A stretch of 64,000 nt of DNA from Strigops habroptila (lineage: Eukaryota; Chordata; Aves; Psittaciformes; Psittacidae), in the NCBI RefSeq assembly GCF_004027225.2, contig NC_044278.2, positions 58,831,743 through 58,895,742 on the forward strand, in the 5' to 3' direction. The notes under the pieces were generated by a model that was given only the letters and a program-made list of their open reading frames with translations, did no database searches and had not been told where the DNA came from. Position 1 is the first letter of the stretch; the number at the start of each line of letters is the position of its first letter. Below are positions 11,007 to 25,330 of this stretch, piece after piece. The translations under genes were made by a program, and so were the position numbers.

Positions 11007-11042
<36 letters not shown>
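11007..11042 (+). repeat. Poly-A tract of 36
   Basis: An uninterrupted run of A from 11007 to 11042, followed by a second A-rich stretch to about 11079. No reverse-transcribed gene body was recognised upstream, so it is listed only as a simple repeat. Confidence 0.9.
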
Positions 11043-11044
<2 letters not shown>

Positions 11045-13149
11045 CATCTGCCCCTTTAAAACAAAAAAAAGCAAAAAAATTGGCAGTTATCTTCTCTACA
11101 TATTGCCTCCAGGAACAACCAGTGAAAAAGCTAAAGAGCTATCTTGACAGGGACACTCGCAGTGGGAAAGAACTTGTGTGCCATATGTGCCCCTACCATC
11201 TGTGTACACTCTCTTCTGGGTCGTGACATCTGGTTCTGCTTTGATAGCTGGCTCCAATTCCTGTATTTTTAGAGTAAACGGGACTTGATTCTCCTCTGAG
11301 ACTGAAGAGAATAGACCACACGCTGACTTCTGCAAGAAAAGCCAAGTTTTTCGTAAAAATATGTCTCCCCACCCTAGATCTGAATGGCTTGGTTCACGTA
11401 TGTATTTAAATGAACCAAGGATGTGCCAGCACCATCTGCTGTCACTTTTAAAGAATTGCTAACTTTGGTGTGTTTGACATTTTTGGAGGGTTGGGCCATA
11501 AAGTTAGCTGGGTACCTGAATTAGGAGATGAACTGGCTTACCACTGAGGAAAGAATCATGTCCAAGAGAGCAGACAACCGAAGATGGGAAGACACCAGGG
11601 GCCCCAGAGTGAGGGTTGGTGAGGGAATAATAACATCTGCCATCGGAAAGGGCTGTGGGGAACCTCAAACCCCGCAGCAGTGAGCTGCACTGGCGCTGAG
11701 CTGTGCAAGGCCTCCACCTAGCCTGAGGCTGGAGCTCTCCCTTTTTATAAAAGGCTACTCTGTTTACATACGATCCTAACGAAATTCTGTTGCTAATAAT
11801 GCCAAGCCACAACACAAAAAAACCCCCAACCACCAAGAGGGTGTCCAAAAAAGTAGATATTCTGATGACTGCTGTACTGAATTATACTGTAATTATTACT
11901 TTTAGTGCTCTCCCCATCCTTTGAGGAACTAGCAGGGAATTTAGTGGAAAATGAGAATTTTGGCATTTGAGACTGCACATCTGTTAATTCACTGCCTCAA
12001 AATTAATTGGGAAAGGGGGAGGAGTAGTCCTCTGTAGAGTTGTGTTCCTTTATCAGTCTCCAGCATATGTCAATTAGATCTGGCTGCTTTATGTTGAGCA
12101 GCTCTTCCCACTGCTTATTCCAAGAAAAAGACTATGAATGGAGACCACTTCATCTGGGATCTGCATTCCAGGAGATCAGCCATGTGTGATGGTTGGAGGA
12201 CCATGTGCTCCCCAGGCAATTGAAAGTCCCACAGCTCACTTGGCATGGTGAAGTATGGAGAATTTGTGCCTAATTTAACTATCTAGCCCACTGAGCTGGG
12301 AACAAATGGATCCAATGGTCACATAGTGAGAAAACTGTGGAGTCTGGGATGCTAAAGTGTCTGTAGGACCCCAGTCTGCAGGTGGACAGCAGGCAAGATT
12401 TAGTAGTCTTGGACTCATTGAAGAAAAACTGCCCTCAGAGAAAAGCAGTCAGGCATGTCATGAAGAACATCTCAGACTGAGTATCACAGCATTCCTGGGA
12501 GCAGGAAGCTCTGGCCAGTTTCCCTGGCTCTGATAATTTGCGAGTCCAATTTCACAGGCAGTGTCTCTGCTACCTGCAATGATCAGTGCCCAATCCTTGC
12601 CTTGGATGGTGTGCCAGGTCCCAAGGGACCTTGCAGACCCTCTTTTTCATGCTAGTATATATATATTTATTTTTTTTTTTTCTAATCTAAAGCCATATGA
12701 TTTGTAAATTGAAGAGAGTTTGCAAAATGAAAGTGATTGGGTGTTTTCAAAGACTATCTAAAACCTTTGCCAAAATCTCTGTGGATCAAAATTTTGCATT
12801 TGGATTAATGCCTGTCTTAATAATATTAATAACAATATTAATAGTAACGTTAATAATAAATGCAGCCAAATAAAAAAATCCTTCCATGGCTCAGGCAAAA
12901 TTATTCTGAGTTCCAGAACTAATGGTGAAGATGAGACTTTGCAGAAAGTGACTAAAGCAATTAGCACAGGATTGTTGGGGCAGAGCAGTTTGTAATGCTA
13001 TGTTCTCAGTAGTAGCTGGATTTTGTAGTGTGCACTCAGATGGCAATTCTTAAAGTGTTATGGAGTATATGCATTAGGATACATGAACGTCATCTGATGA
13101 CTGAAAAGTCCAAGAGCAGCCCCAGGCATGCCTTCATGTGTAGGCAGTA
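11043..13149. other. Intergenic, no gene recognised
   Basis: No coding or RNA gene seen. It includes an AT-rich imperfect repeat of the type attaataacaatattaatag at about 12815-12860, and a ta-rich/T-rich stretch at 12656-12682. Confidence 0.6.
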
Positions 13150-13276
13150 TTCAAGCCAGGTTGGATGGGGCCTTGAGCAACCTGGTCTACTGTGCGGTGT
13201 CCCTGCCCATGGCAGGGGAATTGCAACTATAGATGGTCTTAAGGTCCCTTCCAACCCAAACCATTCTGTGATTCTA
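13150..13276 (+). mobile_element. CR1 3' end, plus strand
   Basis: Contains ggttggatggggccttgagc, the stretch ccctgcccatggcagggg, and the terminal ggtcccttccaacccaaacc attctgtgattct. It is the same subfamily as the copy at 1932-2121. Confidence 0.92.
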
Positions 13277-16200
13277 AAAGTACAGTGCTGCCAAAGCTGA
13301 AATGTTCTGCTCCAGCTGTGGGGAGGTTGTGAGCAGTCACTGGTATCCTGGGAGAGGCAGGGAGTTATGGGAGAGTCAGGCCATGGACTTGTTTCTCTTT
13401 TTCTTCAGTCTATCTTTCTCTTCCTTGAAACCCACCAACAGAGGCTGCCTCTTGCTCACCTCATACTCAGTGGTACACAGTTGCTTCCCACAAAAAAACA
13501 CCACCATATTTACATGCCTGTGCTTGTGAGTTACAACAGGTCCTAGCTGGAATTGGGCTAAAGTGCTTGAGAGGGAGTCACTACATACATTTCTCTCAAG
13601 GATGTGAATAATACAGGGCTATTTCTGTTTATGGAGTAGGGTCCTGGTGGATAGTATGAGATGGTCTTTCACAGGAAATAATGTTAGAATTCTTGGCCAT
13701 ATCGTGATGGGCGTTAAATCCAAGTGCATGTTTTGCAAAAGAAAACATGCCATTTTTAAAAATAACCATATGACTTCTTTAACAGCTAAATACCATCTCA
13801 ACTGAGTAAGAGACTCATTCGGGGAAAAAAAAAAATAAAAAAAATTCCTTGTAATACTTCACAAGTGTTTAGCAAATATGACCTAGACCTGGCACCATTT
13901 ATTAAAGTCTCAGTGGCCTGGCCTGGGGGAGAAGGGAAGAAATGAGAAGGAATAAAGCCAGCAGCACCCGACATGCTTACTGATTAAGATCACATGTAGT
14001 ATTTGAGCTACCTGTGGGACATGTGAAGCAGTAAAGTGCCATTTTATCTTTAAATGTACCTTTCTCTAACCACAAATGTACTTACTATGGCCATATTTCA
14101 CTGCTCTTGGGTTTTCTCTTTGAAGATAATTCCAATCAACCTGATGATCTTCTTTTGATTTCCTGAGTGAAGCCACCTCCTGGATCACCATGTTCCTTTC
14201 ATAAGACCTGGTGCTGTGGAAATTCCTTTGCCTTAGATACAGAGCAGATTTTTTTCTTCCCCTAAAAGCTCCTATTTTGTTGTCAGTGAAGTGTTTTCAA
14301 GCAGTGAGTACAGAGCAATTTTGAAGAGAGCTGTTATTTTTTACCTATTTTTTACCCGAAAACCTGCACCTGTATTTCATAACAGAGTGTAGGATGTGCC
14401 CACCTGCAGGTGATCCTAGGTGCCTTGGGGAGGAAAATGAGGCTTATGACTTGTGATCAAGTTCAGTTACAGATGCTGTGAGTCTACATGTTCCTCTGGC
14501 TGGGGGCTTGTAAGGGCTGGACGGAGACATGCAGGCTTCAGTAGCTCCAGCTGACCAATTTCTCAGGCCAAGAGCTTCTTACAGCTAAAGGACCCAGTTT
14601 ACTTACAAAGGCTGCTGGGAAAAAAAAGAAGAACGACAAACAGTGGAGAAGAGCATGATAAATTCTCTGCAGAATCAGGCCAGCAGCTGACTGAGCCAGG
14701 CATTCTGTCTTCTACAGCTGTGAAAGGAGCTGCTGAAAATCCAGCTGATATGTCAACAGTTGCCCCAAGCCAGTGGGCTGGCTCTCCAACTGCCATGGCA
14801 GATAGGTAGGTCACTGCTACCTTCTCACCTCACTGCCCTCCAGCACAGAGCCAGAAATGCTCCTGCATCAGGTGTCTATCCTCTTGCTTGATCTGGCCTT
14901 ACTGAGCTGCAGCACTAGTAGTAGAGATACCAGTGTGCTGGCAAGATAATGGGTTTTGTCCCCACTAACTGGGGCATTGTAACTGGGCTGTGTAACTTTC
15001 AGAACACAGTGGTGGTTGGACAGAAGCAAGTGACGTTGCCATAGAAACTCTCCTGGAAATCTTGGGGTACTCTTTGCTCTCAGTGTGCTTTGGTCTCCCA
15101 TCTGCCTGTTTGCCTACAAATGCCAGCAGGGAGCTGGGCCATGGCTAACTCAGACTACATGGATTTTATCTCCAAAACTGAAGATGTGAAATCTGAGCTC
15201 TGCTGGAACCTTGGGATCAGGATAACATTCTGGTGTCTGAACCCTGAAGTTTCTTTAGTATTTTGCTTCCTTTTCCCCCCTGTGAACCCCATGTGAAACT
15301 TGCTGGGTTTTGTGTAGCTTGTTTGGCCTGTGGTGTTCTAGTATTTCATGGCATTTTGCCACTGCCTGTAGCAATAGGTGTCAGATGAAGTTGTGTATTT
15401 ACAATGAGATGCTTTTATAATGCTTACTAGGCAAGTTTTTAGACTCAGGCAGGCTGTTGACTTTCTCTTTTGAGAGTGAAAAAGAGGTTTCTAGTTTTCC
15501 CTGCTATTGCTGGGAAGGAAAGTCACTGGGATGAAGTATCCTGGGGGACACTAAAGAACCTAAACACTGTTCTGTAAGCCTTGAAAGCTACACGGAAGGA
15601 GCTTATTTCAATTCAGATATAATAATGCTGAGTTGGTCTGTTGTTATTACATAACACAATTAACCACATCCGTTCCCCAGGTAAACAATAAAGCTGCTTT
15701 TCCTTATTAAGGTGACTTTGGACCCTAGGAGGTATTAAAACAGTCAACCTTTCTCTTAAAGGAAACGGTGTTCTTCATTGGTTCTTGGTTAGCAAACACA
15801 CATGCAGCATGACGTTATTGGAGAAGTGTCTACCAGCACCATGCTGGTGCAGCCATCCGGTGCTGCTGGATATCATGAGTTGTGACGCTTCTTTGCTATT
15901 GTTCTGACATGGTCTCACAGGTGCTTATTCCCTGTCCTCGCTAGTTTGGATCATCCTGCTCACTCTGCCCTGCCCTCACCCACTCCAAGGTTGCCCTTTC
16001 TACTGTGCCAGCACAGCTACCTGCCTGTGAATCCTGCCTGAGAATCAAACCAGCTGAAAAATGTACTTTTGTTGTTCCTCCTAGCTGGTTATTTCTTAGG
16101 CTGATCTGTTTTCTGGACTGTCTGCCATGTAGGAACACAGGAGAAGCAGGGAAGACAAGGGTGGATGATTAGGATGGTGTGAGAAACACTGCTCCTATAG

Positions 16201-19200
16201 CACAGCTTTGGTAGAGTTAAGCAGCTGTTTGATGGTCTGTATTCTTGTGGCTATACTGACTGTTTCCAGCACTCAAGTATGGTCCTTGGAGCCCCCTCTG
16301 TAGACTGCAGTACCATGCCAAGAACACACTGAGATAATATCTCCCTTCTCTGCCCAGATGTTTGGATTTTAAGGATTTTTTTTTTCCCTATGAATTGCAT
16401 CTTTCAGTTGCTTTGGTGAAGGAGTTGAGCAAAAAAGGTCATATCCCATAGTAAGCAGCACAACCTGACACACTAACTTCTGATGACAGGTATTTTCTGC
16501 AACCAACACAACTTTTCTCATGTTTGTACCCATTCCTTTATCAAGCTTCAGCACAATCTCAGTGCTGGCCATCCAGCAGATTAAAGAGAAAAGGATGATG
16601 GATCTTCAGGAAAGAAACAGCAGCCCTGTGTATCTCCTTGCCTGAGGACACTGCAGAAGCAGGAAGTACACACGGGTTCCTGGGGAGACCAGACTTAGAA
16701 GGGAGATTCAATAGGAGATGAATAAACAGACAAAACATAACAGGCTCAAGAAATGCCTGGTGCTGAGAGCAATTGGAGGCTCAGATAGTACTGCTGTGGA
16801 GTTACAGTTTATGTTGGATATGATCTTACTTTTTATTTTTCTTAATAGTCATTATGACAGAAGAAGTACTGAGCTAAATGGTCTGAACCAGCAGAGCTGT
16901 TGTAATGTTTCTATTATTTTAACTATAAAAGCAATACAATGATGGAGCTATTCCATCAGTTTGCTACCATTGCTGTTGACAAGTGTTCTTTCACATCTTT
17001 TTTTCATGTCTTTTACTGATGGTTTAATTCTATAAATGGCAAGTCTTGGAAGGAATTGTTTTGTCTGAATTGTAGACTCTTCAAAATTCATCATTGCCTG
17101 CTTTTGTCTATCACTGCCTGTTCCTTCATGTCAGCAAAGTTTGTTGTCATTGTCCATTACTTTGCCTCAATGGGCTCCACAGTTGCTTTTTATCCTGCTG
17201 AGAATTTGTCATTTTGCCATGATTCCTGTAACCTCAACTAGATGTTTGTTGGTTCGAGATCTAGTATTTCCATTTTTCGTCACAATAAATTTATTCTTTG
17301 TCTTTTCAAGCTTTAATGGACCATCTGAAGGGACCATGTTTGTAAAAGCCACCTGGAAACATTTTGCTGGAGCAGGTTCTACTTTTATCATCACTATCAT
17401 GTTGTCTTAGTCTTTAGAACATAAATATTTATTTTGTCTTAATGCAGATGATACTTTTACTGCTTCCTATTGGATATTACATTTTGACTAAAAATTCTGT
17501 TTGCTTCTTCCTTCTCATTAATTTGCACAGAATTTCAGTCATAAGAAGATAGCTCCTTCTTTTCAAACATTTTTTGACTCAAATGACCAAAACAGAAGAA
17601 ATAGGTGGTAGTAATAATCGACTACAAATGAGCACACTGATACACAGTGAGTTCAGTTGACTTCGGCAAAAAAGATCCCTGTACCTGGAACCTCCCAGAC
17701 TTTTCCGTTGGCATGGTGCAGGGAGATGCACAGACTAGGCATAAATGCTGTTATAACAGTATATTTGGAATTGAACTTCTAGAGTCAATATGAGCCTCAG
17801 AATAGATATGGCAAATACTACTTACAACCTCCTTAAATTCCACCTTTTTAGCTATGATGGTAGGTGGAGATGTCCCCTAACAATGATGCACAGATGTTAT
17901 TTAAGTAGGTTCCATTCTAGGCTTTCTGTTCTCCAGCTCAAAAAGGCAACACAAGAAAAAAAAAAAAAAAAGATAAAGATAATCAGAATTACTCATTTTC
18001 ACTTTAGCTGGAACATGGGAAATGTCTACTAGCGAATGGAATTTCCAGTAAGGAGTTAAAGGTGAAGTTGATGGAAAATATGGTTACAGGTGGGAAACTG
18101 AGTGACTGAAAGGAAAGGTATGCCCCCTGAAGTGTACAATCTCAGGGGATTTTTTGCACATAATCTCATGCCTCTGCATGGTGGCTAGAAGAGGTTATAG
18201 TAACATTTGCTAAAATACTTAGTTGTTCATTTGAAAGCTGCTGCTTCTGAAATCTGCAGACCAGAGATGTGTTCCTGCTTTCCTCACGCTGTTTCTTGAA
18301 AATGTAGTTGAGGTATGTGCTTTTATGCTGGGTTAATATACTAATCTTCTGTTGTGATGAATATCCTAGAAAACATGCTAGTCTTGTTAATTTTCTATTT
18401 CTTTTGCTAAGTGCATGTAGTTTCCATCTAGATTTGAAGTGTTTACAGGGAATTAATTTCTTTTTTCTTTGATTCAGATTTTCTCATCAGACACATTCTT
18501 GTAGTGTAATTCAGTATTTTCTGAAACTTCATAATAAACTACTTCAGAAAGACCTCACAAGCTGAACAGAATATTTTTAATAAGAACTCAAGGACTTTAG
18601 TATCTCCCAGCTATTTTTCAAAAAATATATAATGTAGCAATTGTTCTACATGCATGTTTCTTATCAGCCACAGAATTGCTCTTCTACTTATGACTGCTTT
18701 TAAACTGTGTCTTTCCATCCTTTAGCATACAAATTCATAGAAAAAGAGTGCTTTTTCTAGTGATATGGAGAGAGATTAAACTGATTTTATGGGTTTATTT
18801 TGCATGATAGGCTGCTGTTTCTGCTGAGCTCTTAAAATTCAAACTTTGTGGTTACCCAAAGGTCAGATCTGACAGCCAAGGTTTTGCTGGAGCAGAAAAC
18901 TAACCTGACAGAAACTTTCTGCTGACTTTACAGTATCAATAAGCTGTGTGATAACAGCAGGAGGAAAGTCTGTGGAAAGAGCACTTCACACATATGCTCT
19001 CATTCAGAAAACTTCTGTCTGTGTCAGAAAATGAAGATAGATTAATTTGCATGAATGTAGTATTGCTTCTGTGATATCCTGCAGAGCTAGAAATGTCAAT
19101 TGCTACGGGCACTGTCTTTGCCGGAATTCAGACACACACACCCTCAAAGGGAAAGGGATGGTTTAATCTGGTTAGTGGCAGAAAGTGACGATCTCCAAGA

Positions 19201-22200
19201 CCTTCAGAGGGAGCTCTACTCATTAAATTGGCTACTCTTGACCCTTACTGTTGACTGTAGAGATAACTAATAGGAAATGCTTACTTCCACCCCCAGTCAT
19301 AGTGTAAGCTGGCTATTTGTCTTCTGAGAATAGATGCTAATGGAGCAGAAACAGCTCCGATGATACAACAAGTCTGAATGCATGGTACGCCCCCGCTCAG
19401 CTCTTCATTCTCCCACTAGCCTTCTGGTTAGAGCAGTTATCAGGAAACTGCTGACCTCTCTTGTCCTATAGGAGAACGTGCTCCTTCAACTCTGCCTAGG
19501 ACACTTTCTGCTGCTTCTGAGGTACCTGGGGCAATCTGCACCAGCTAGTACAGTTTTACTTGTTGAAAGCAAATGTTAGGGAGCCCTCCACTTAAGAGGA
19601 GTTAGAGCCTCAGAATACAATTTCTTATTAATTTCCATCCCATGGACATTTGACTAGAGTCAAATTCACTCTTGGGTTTCCTCTGTCTTCCCCATGATTT
19701 ATAAACCCCAAGATGTACCATCCCAGTTTCAGTGGGCAGGGTGGAGAGTTCTTCCCATGCTGTAGAATCCTCTAGACACCTCCTAAATTGTGTTTTCTGG
19801 TTTCTGGATGAGTGTTCTGAATGATAGCCTTGTCTGGGCTTTGCAGATTGTCCTCAGTCCAAGTTGTAAATGATTTTATGTTGGAAATAAATCCTTGTCC
19901 TTTCCAGAGGATGGGGTTCTAAGTGTGTAGAGTGCCTATCTTAGGCACAGAAGAGATCTTGATGAGTTCGGGCAGTGCTGGACGTTATGTGTATGGGATT
20001 TTTGCCTGAGGTGTGGGTCAATCCTATTTTCTAAACCCCAATCCAGGCAATATTTTGCTGGAAATACATGACTGCTACAGCATGGCTCCAGAACTGTAGC
20101 TCATGTGCTGCTGAGCAGGATGCTCAGGTCAGTGAACTAGGTAAGGTTTCAACAGAGCTCAGTGCTATGATATTTAAGTGGCTAGTAAGAAACATCATAG
20201 AAGAGACTGTGCCAGGAAGTCTGTTTCCAAAAAGAGCTTTCATGCGTCACTGTAACTGGGATTTAGAGAACAGGAAACCATCTCTTGGCATAAAATGATA
20301 GGTTTCTTTGCTTAGAAATGTGAAATTTGCCACCTTAAATTTATTCTCAAAATCCATCAGTTTTTTTGCTTCCTCTCTGGAGAAGCATTTTTCCATATAT
20401 CTGCTTTTCTCTCTATTTCCGAGCCACCAAGAATGTTTTTTCCCCAGCAGATTTTTCTGCTCCGAAGAAGAAGAACAAAAGGGAAGAAAGGAATGAGCCT
20501 TTTCAAAAAGCACAACTAGATACCTTGCGGGAACAGATCCCCAGGCTCTGCAGGAATTCCTTTTTTCAGGGAAAGAAAATTGCTCTTTTAACATTTAGCA
20601 GAATTATTAATCATAATATTTGTGAGATGAAATGAAATGACTGAAAAAATTAATGAATTTAAACTCAAACAAGAGTTGCCTCCACTTTTGTGTTTCCCTA
20701 TTAATGTAAGAAAGTAAGAACTGTCATACCAGCTTGCACGACCTCCCCCATGCCCCATCCTCAGGTCTTTATCCCGTTGCTAACCAAAAGCACAAGCCAT
20801 CAAAACCAGGCAAAGGAGAGGATGATGAACGCTGCCTGTGTCAATCACGCGGGATGGACATTCTTACTTTAAAGTAGCTTTTCCAACAGCTTCAAAAATG
20901 GTGATCAGTGTATCTCTCCTTGAATTCGTGTCATGCCTTTCGAATCTGACTCTGCATCTACTTTTGACACCTTCATGTGGCAATTAGTTTCTGGTTTTAG
21001 TCATGTAAAAGATTACTGTTCCTTGCTTTAACCATGTGCCTGATCATTTAATTTTCTTGTTTCTTTTATCAGAAGAGGTACTGAAAAATTGTTTCCTGTG
21101 CAGTTTTTCCTAGTGCTTAAAGTCCTCCCTTTCCTCAGCTGCAGAGTATAAGTCAATTTGGTTTATCCTTGTAGCAAAAGCCCTCTGTACCTCTGGTATC
21201 CTTCCTGCTCTTTTTAGAACATTTTTCATGGTAATATATCCTTTTTGTCACCGGTGAGCAGAATTCTACCCAGAGCTCAAGATAAAGATATATTGCATCA
21301 GTATAATAACATTTCCTGTTTTGTTCTCTGTTCTTTTGCTAATAACTTCTCACAATCTGTTTGCCTTCTTGGCAGCTGCTGAACATCAGGCTGTTTTCAG
21401 AGAACATAAAAAATGACCCTAAGATATTCTTCCTAGGTAGTGAAAGCTGATTGCTTTCTATGTGTTGGTAAGATTATTTCTCCAAGAACAGTGCTTTGTG
21501 TAGATCAATGGCTAACAATAACTAATGAAAGCTAGAGGACAGCTGGTCTCATGGGATTTCCCATAAAAATGTATCCACCGTCCAAAAGCAATCATTGTGC
21601 TACAGACCTGTCTAACAGACTGGCCTTTGCTTTTCAATTAGTTTCATGTGATCTAGGAAACTTCCAACATTTGGGTCCTTTCCTAGAGCCTCAGTCCTAA
21701 ACTGGTGTGCCTGGGAGCCACAGGTAGTAGAGCTGTTGGACTCCAGTGTGCAAGGCTGTGATGTGGTGAAAGGAGGACAAGGAGACGTACTTGCTCATGA
21801 TGTACAGTGCATAGCACACGCTTCACTGCTAATGTGGGAGGTCTTGCACAGGCTTGCTTCTGCAGCCTCGTAGCTGCAGAGCATAGGTCAAGGAACAGTT
21901 TGGGCTATGGTCATGGACTCTGAGAGCAATCAGGCAAGAGTGCTTGAAACCTGCAGCTCTTGAATGCACTGAGGTCCTCAGGAGCTGCTAGCAGATTGTG
22001 CAAGCTTTGCTGCTGGCCATAGAAATGAGGTGGAACAGAGACATTCCTCATCAAATGCTTTTGGGTAAAAAAACCAGACATGAACTGACCTCAATTTCTG
22101 GCTGAATCCATGCTGAGGACTCGTATTTCTAGCGTAGGCATTGGTTAGCTGTGGGTTAACCTTCTTATGGGGGCACTGGGTGAGCTTGTGCTCCACTGCC

Positions 22201-24759
22201 CCAGAGAGCTGCCTCCCAAGTGTCATCCAAATTCCAAACAATAAATAGCTTTAAAAAATGTTTGCCTAATCTGGAGTAATTCCGCCATTCAGCACTGAAT
22301 TCCTGTGTAGTAGTGGGTTGCCCTTATACTGCCTACATCCTGCAGGGAAAGCAGATGAGGCAGGGCTTCTCTCTGTCTTCCCAGCAACTGCTGCTTCTTA
22401 ATGGTACCTGGCAGGCCAAATTTTTGGACATGAAACCCTCTCAGATGTGAAGTAGCCCTGATGAAGACCTGCCTGGGTTTGCAACAGGCCATTGTTACAT
22501 AGAAGTTTGTTTTCCATGTAGAATCCTACAAAAATGAGGAGTTTGACCTGGGGGACAATAGAAGGGCGAGCAATCGATACACCAATACTGTGCTATGCAG
22601 GGTGATGAGAACAAATAGCTCATTTCAGACTGATGGGAAAAGAAACCTGGTTTCTGGAAATCATAGGGAGAGGTTTTCCGTAGAGAAGTCTTGGTTAGTG
22701 AGATGAGAGGAAAAAGGTTGTGTTGAGTTTATGTTTTCATGGTGAAAGAAACAAGCCTGAAGTATCATGTAATAAGTGCTGATAGGAACTCTGCATGCCA
22801 TTTGGTATCTCTGCAGCTTACAGTTAGGCAACTGTCTCTATTCCCAAAATTTCCTGCAGGTGGCCAAACTGTGTACATACAATTCTACAATAAACAGCCC
22901 AATTACTGACATCCTCTGTCCTAGTTTCCATGTAACTAGCTGCTGGGAGCCAGGGCCAGATGAAGTTTCCATGCTCATAACCTTCCCTGCTTTGAAGTCT
23001 GAGTATTAGGCACTGTAAGGATTTCCGAACTCTAGCAGGAGACTCCTTGGGGCATCTGACTGATTCAGCTATGGAAAAACTAATAAAAATATTAATTTAT
23101 TTTTTTTTTAATTCTAGAGAAAATAAGTTGAGTGACATTCATGGGAAAAGCTCAGAAATTCTAGTTTTCACGAGAAGCCTTGTTTTTTTTCTCAAATATT
23201 TTGAACTTTCAGGGAATGCAAACTCCAAGTTGCATCCAGATCTGACAGTAAATACAATGAGATAATTATCACAAAAAATGTTCTTCTAAAAACCCAGTAC
23301 AGAAAAAAATAAGATTTTTTTTCTTAAATAGTGATATTATAAAAAAAAAAAAAAATTTTTACAGCTAAAGCTCTGCTCCTGCATGCTGTTACTGTGTCAT
23401 GACCCTCTTTTATCAGTAAGATATTACCTTCCAGTAATTCACATCCATTAAGGAACAAACAAGACTATTTAGTAAGAAGTCATTATAAACAACATCCTTT
23501 GTCAACTATCTTCAATGAATTTTCGGAGAATCCCAATTCATTTCAGTTGTGTAAATTAACAAGAACTGCGTCTTTAGCCTCTGAGTTATGTTTTCTGAAT
23601 GCCATGTATCTGTAAAAGCTTCTTCCTAAGAAATCCTGTAGAAAAACCTCATAATTCTCAGGGAAGAGGTCAGATAGGAATAACAATCATGTACTAAATA
23701 ATCTTCTGTTTCCACAGGAATGGGAAACAGAGTGGGTGCTGCACAGGTTAGCTTTCTGTGCACTATGAGTGGAGGGTTGATTGTAAGAGGCTGGGGCTTT
23801 CGGAATTAGTCTATACTGTTGCACCAGGCAGTGACCTCTTGGATCTAATGATTTTTTACTTAAAATTTGGAACATTTCACTTAGGTATATGTTATCTGTG
23901 CCCTGAAGTTAGTTGGGCACAGGAGGACTGGTTTATTCAGCTTTTCTTCTGTGGATACTTTGGATAGGTTTCTTGCCCAAAGAACAGGTTTCTTGCCTGC
24001 TCAGACTCATTCTCATCTCTGTATTGTAAGGCATTCTGGCATTTGAGGACAGGACCACCTGTGGGAATGGAAGATCGTGGAGACTCAGCTAAGTATTTAT
24101 TTCCATAAGAGCAACAGATGTACTGCACCGATCCCCTCTCTGGTGGCCTTTGTGGTCTTCCCGTGGGGATGCTGCTGTCGGCCCAGTGATGTTCAGAGCA
24201 GCTGCTGTTGTTTTGCTTTTGGCTGGCTGTATTCACCCTCTGTGGGATGGTAGTGCAGCTGCTTTCCTTCTGGGGCAAGGCATGGAGCAGAGAAATTGAG
24301 AACTTCTTTAGAAAAGGAGTCTGGTTTTAAGATACGACAACTTTGGTGATGACGTTAAGACTTTTGTCTGAATATTGTCCTTGGCCTGACAAGCATAATT
24401 ATCATTGTTAAGATTTTTTATAAACTGCTGGTGATCAAGTAGCTTTCCAAGGAACATATCAATGTGCAACCCAAAAGTAAATACATGACAGCCACATTAA
24501 AAAGAGCAGATATAATTATAGTTATTTTAGCCAGTTTCTTCCTTCAGGATGTTCTCACCTCCATTTTGCATCCTTTGAACTTTAACATGCTAACTGGCAA
24601 CTGTAGTGGAGCTGAAAACCTGGTAGGAGACTTAATACCTCTGCCTTGGTGGAATGAAGGAAAAAAGTCAGTATGATGAAAATACTGATGGTTTTGAATT
24701 CTTGTTTATCTTTTTCTATCCACATGTATGTTTTCGCCTACTCTTGTGTGGGACCCTTC
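13277..24759. other. Intergenic, no gene recognised
   Basis: About 11.5 kb without a supportable gene. Open frames are short (the longest ~115 codons at 20247-20594 on the minus strand), lack known motifs and are not flanked by convincing splice sites. Short A or T tracts occur at 13830-13842, 17956-17971, 23101-23109 and 23340-23355. Enhancers could lie here but cannot be seen by eye. Confidence 0.55.
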
Positions 24760-25330
24760 CATGCCAGTTGACCTTGTCTGGCTGCCAGGGGCCCAACAAG
24801 CTGCTCTATCACTCCCCCTCCTCCACAGGACATGGGAGGAAATACTATGAAAAGTGCATGTGTTGAGATAAGGGGGAATCACTTACCAATTACAGTCCAG
24901 GGCAAATCAGACTCAACCGCCTTCCCCCCACCCTTCCCTTCTTCCCAGGTTCAACTTCACTCCCAACTCTTATACCTCCTTCCAGGGCCACAGCCTGCCT
25001 CACCATGGTCTGCACCAGGGGCTCAGGGGAATCTCTGTTCTGGTGCTTGGAGCACCTCCTCTCCTCCTTCTGCACTGACCTGGTGTCAGCAGGGCTGTTT
25101 CTCTCACTTATTCTCAGTCCTCTCTCACAGTTGCTGTGCAGCAGTTTTTACTCATTCTTAAATATGTTATCACAGACATGCTACCAGTGCCACCGATGGG
25201 CTCAACTTCGGACAGCAGTTGGTCTGTCTTGGCGCCAGCTGAAACTGGCTCTGTCCGACATGGGCGCAGCTCCTTCTTCTTACAGTAGTCACGCCCCCCA
25301 TATCTTGCCACATAAACCCAGTACGCTCTG
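24760..25330. repeat. Probable interspersed repeat (class unknown)
   Basis: The composition changes abruptly to C-rich sequence with phrases I associate with a dispersed bird repeat, such as acatgggaggaaatactatg, a Lys-rich splice-like edge near 24880, cttaaatatgttatcacag and gccacataaacccagtacg. An AATAAA follows at 25386-25391. It may be part of an LTR element. No open frame with retroelement motifs is visible. The assignment rests on recollection and needs a repeat library search. Confidence 0.35.

Noticed and set aside
24832-25161. 109-codon plus-strand open frame
   Set aside because: It overlaps a probable interspersed repeat and has no recognisable protein signature.
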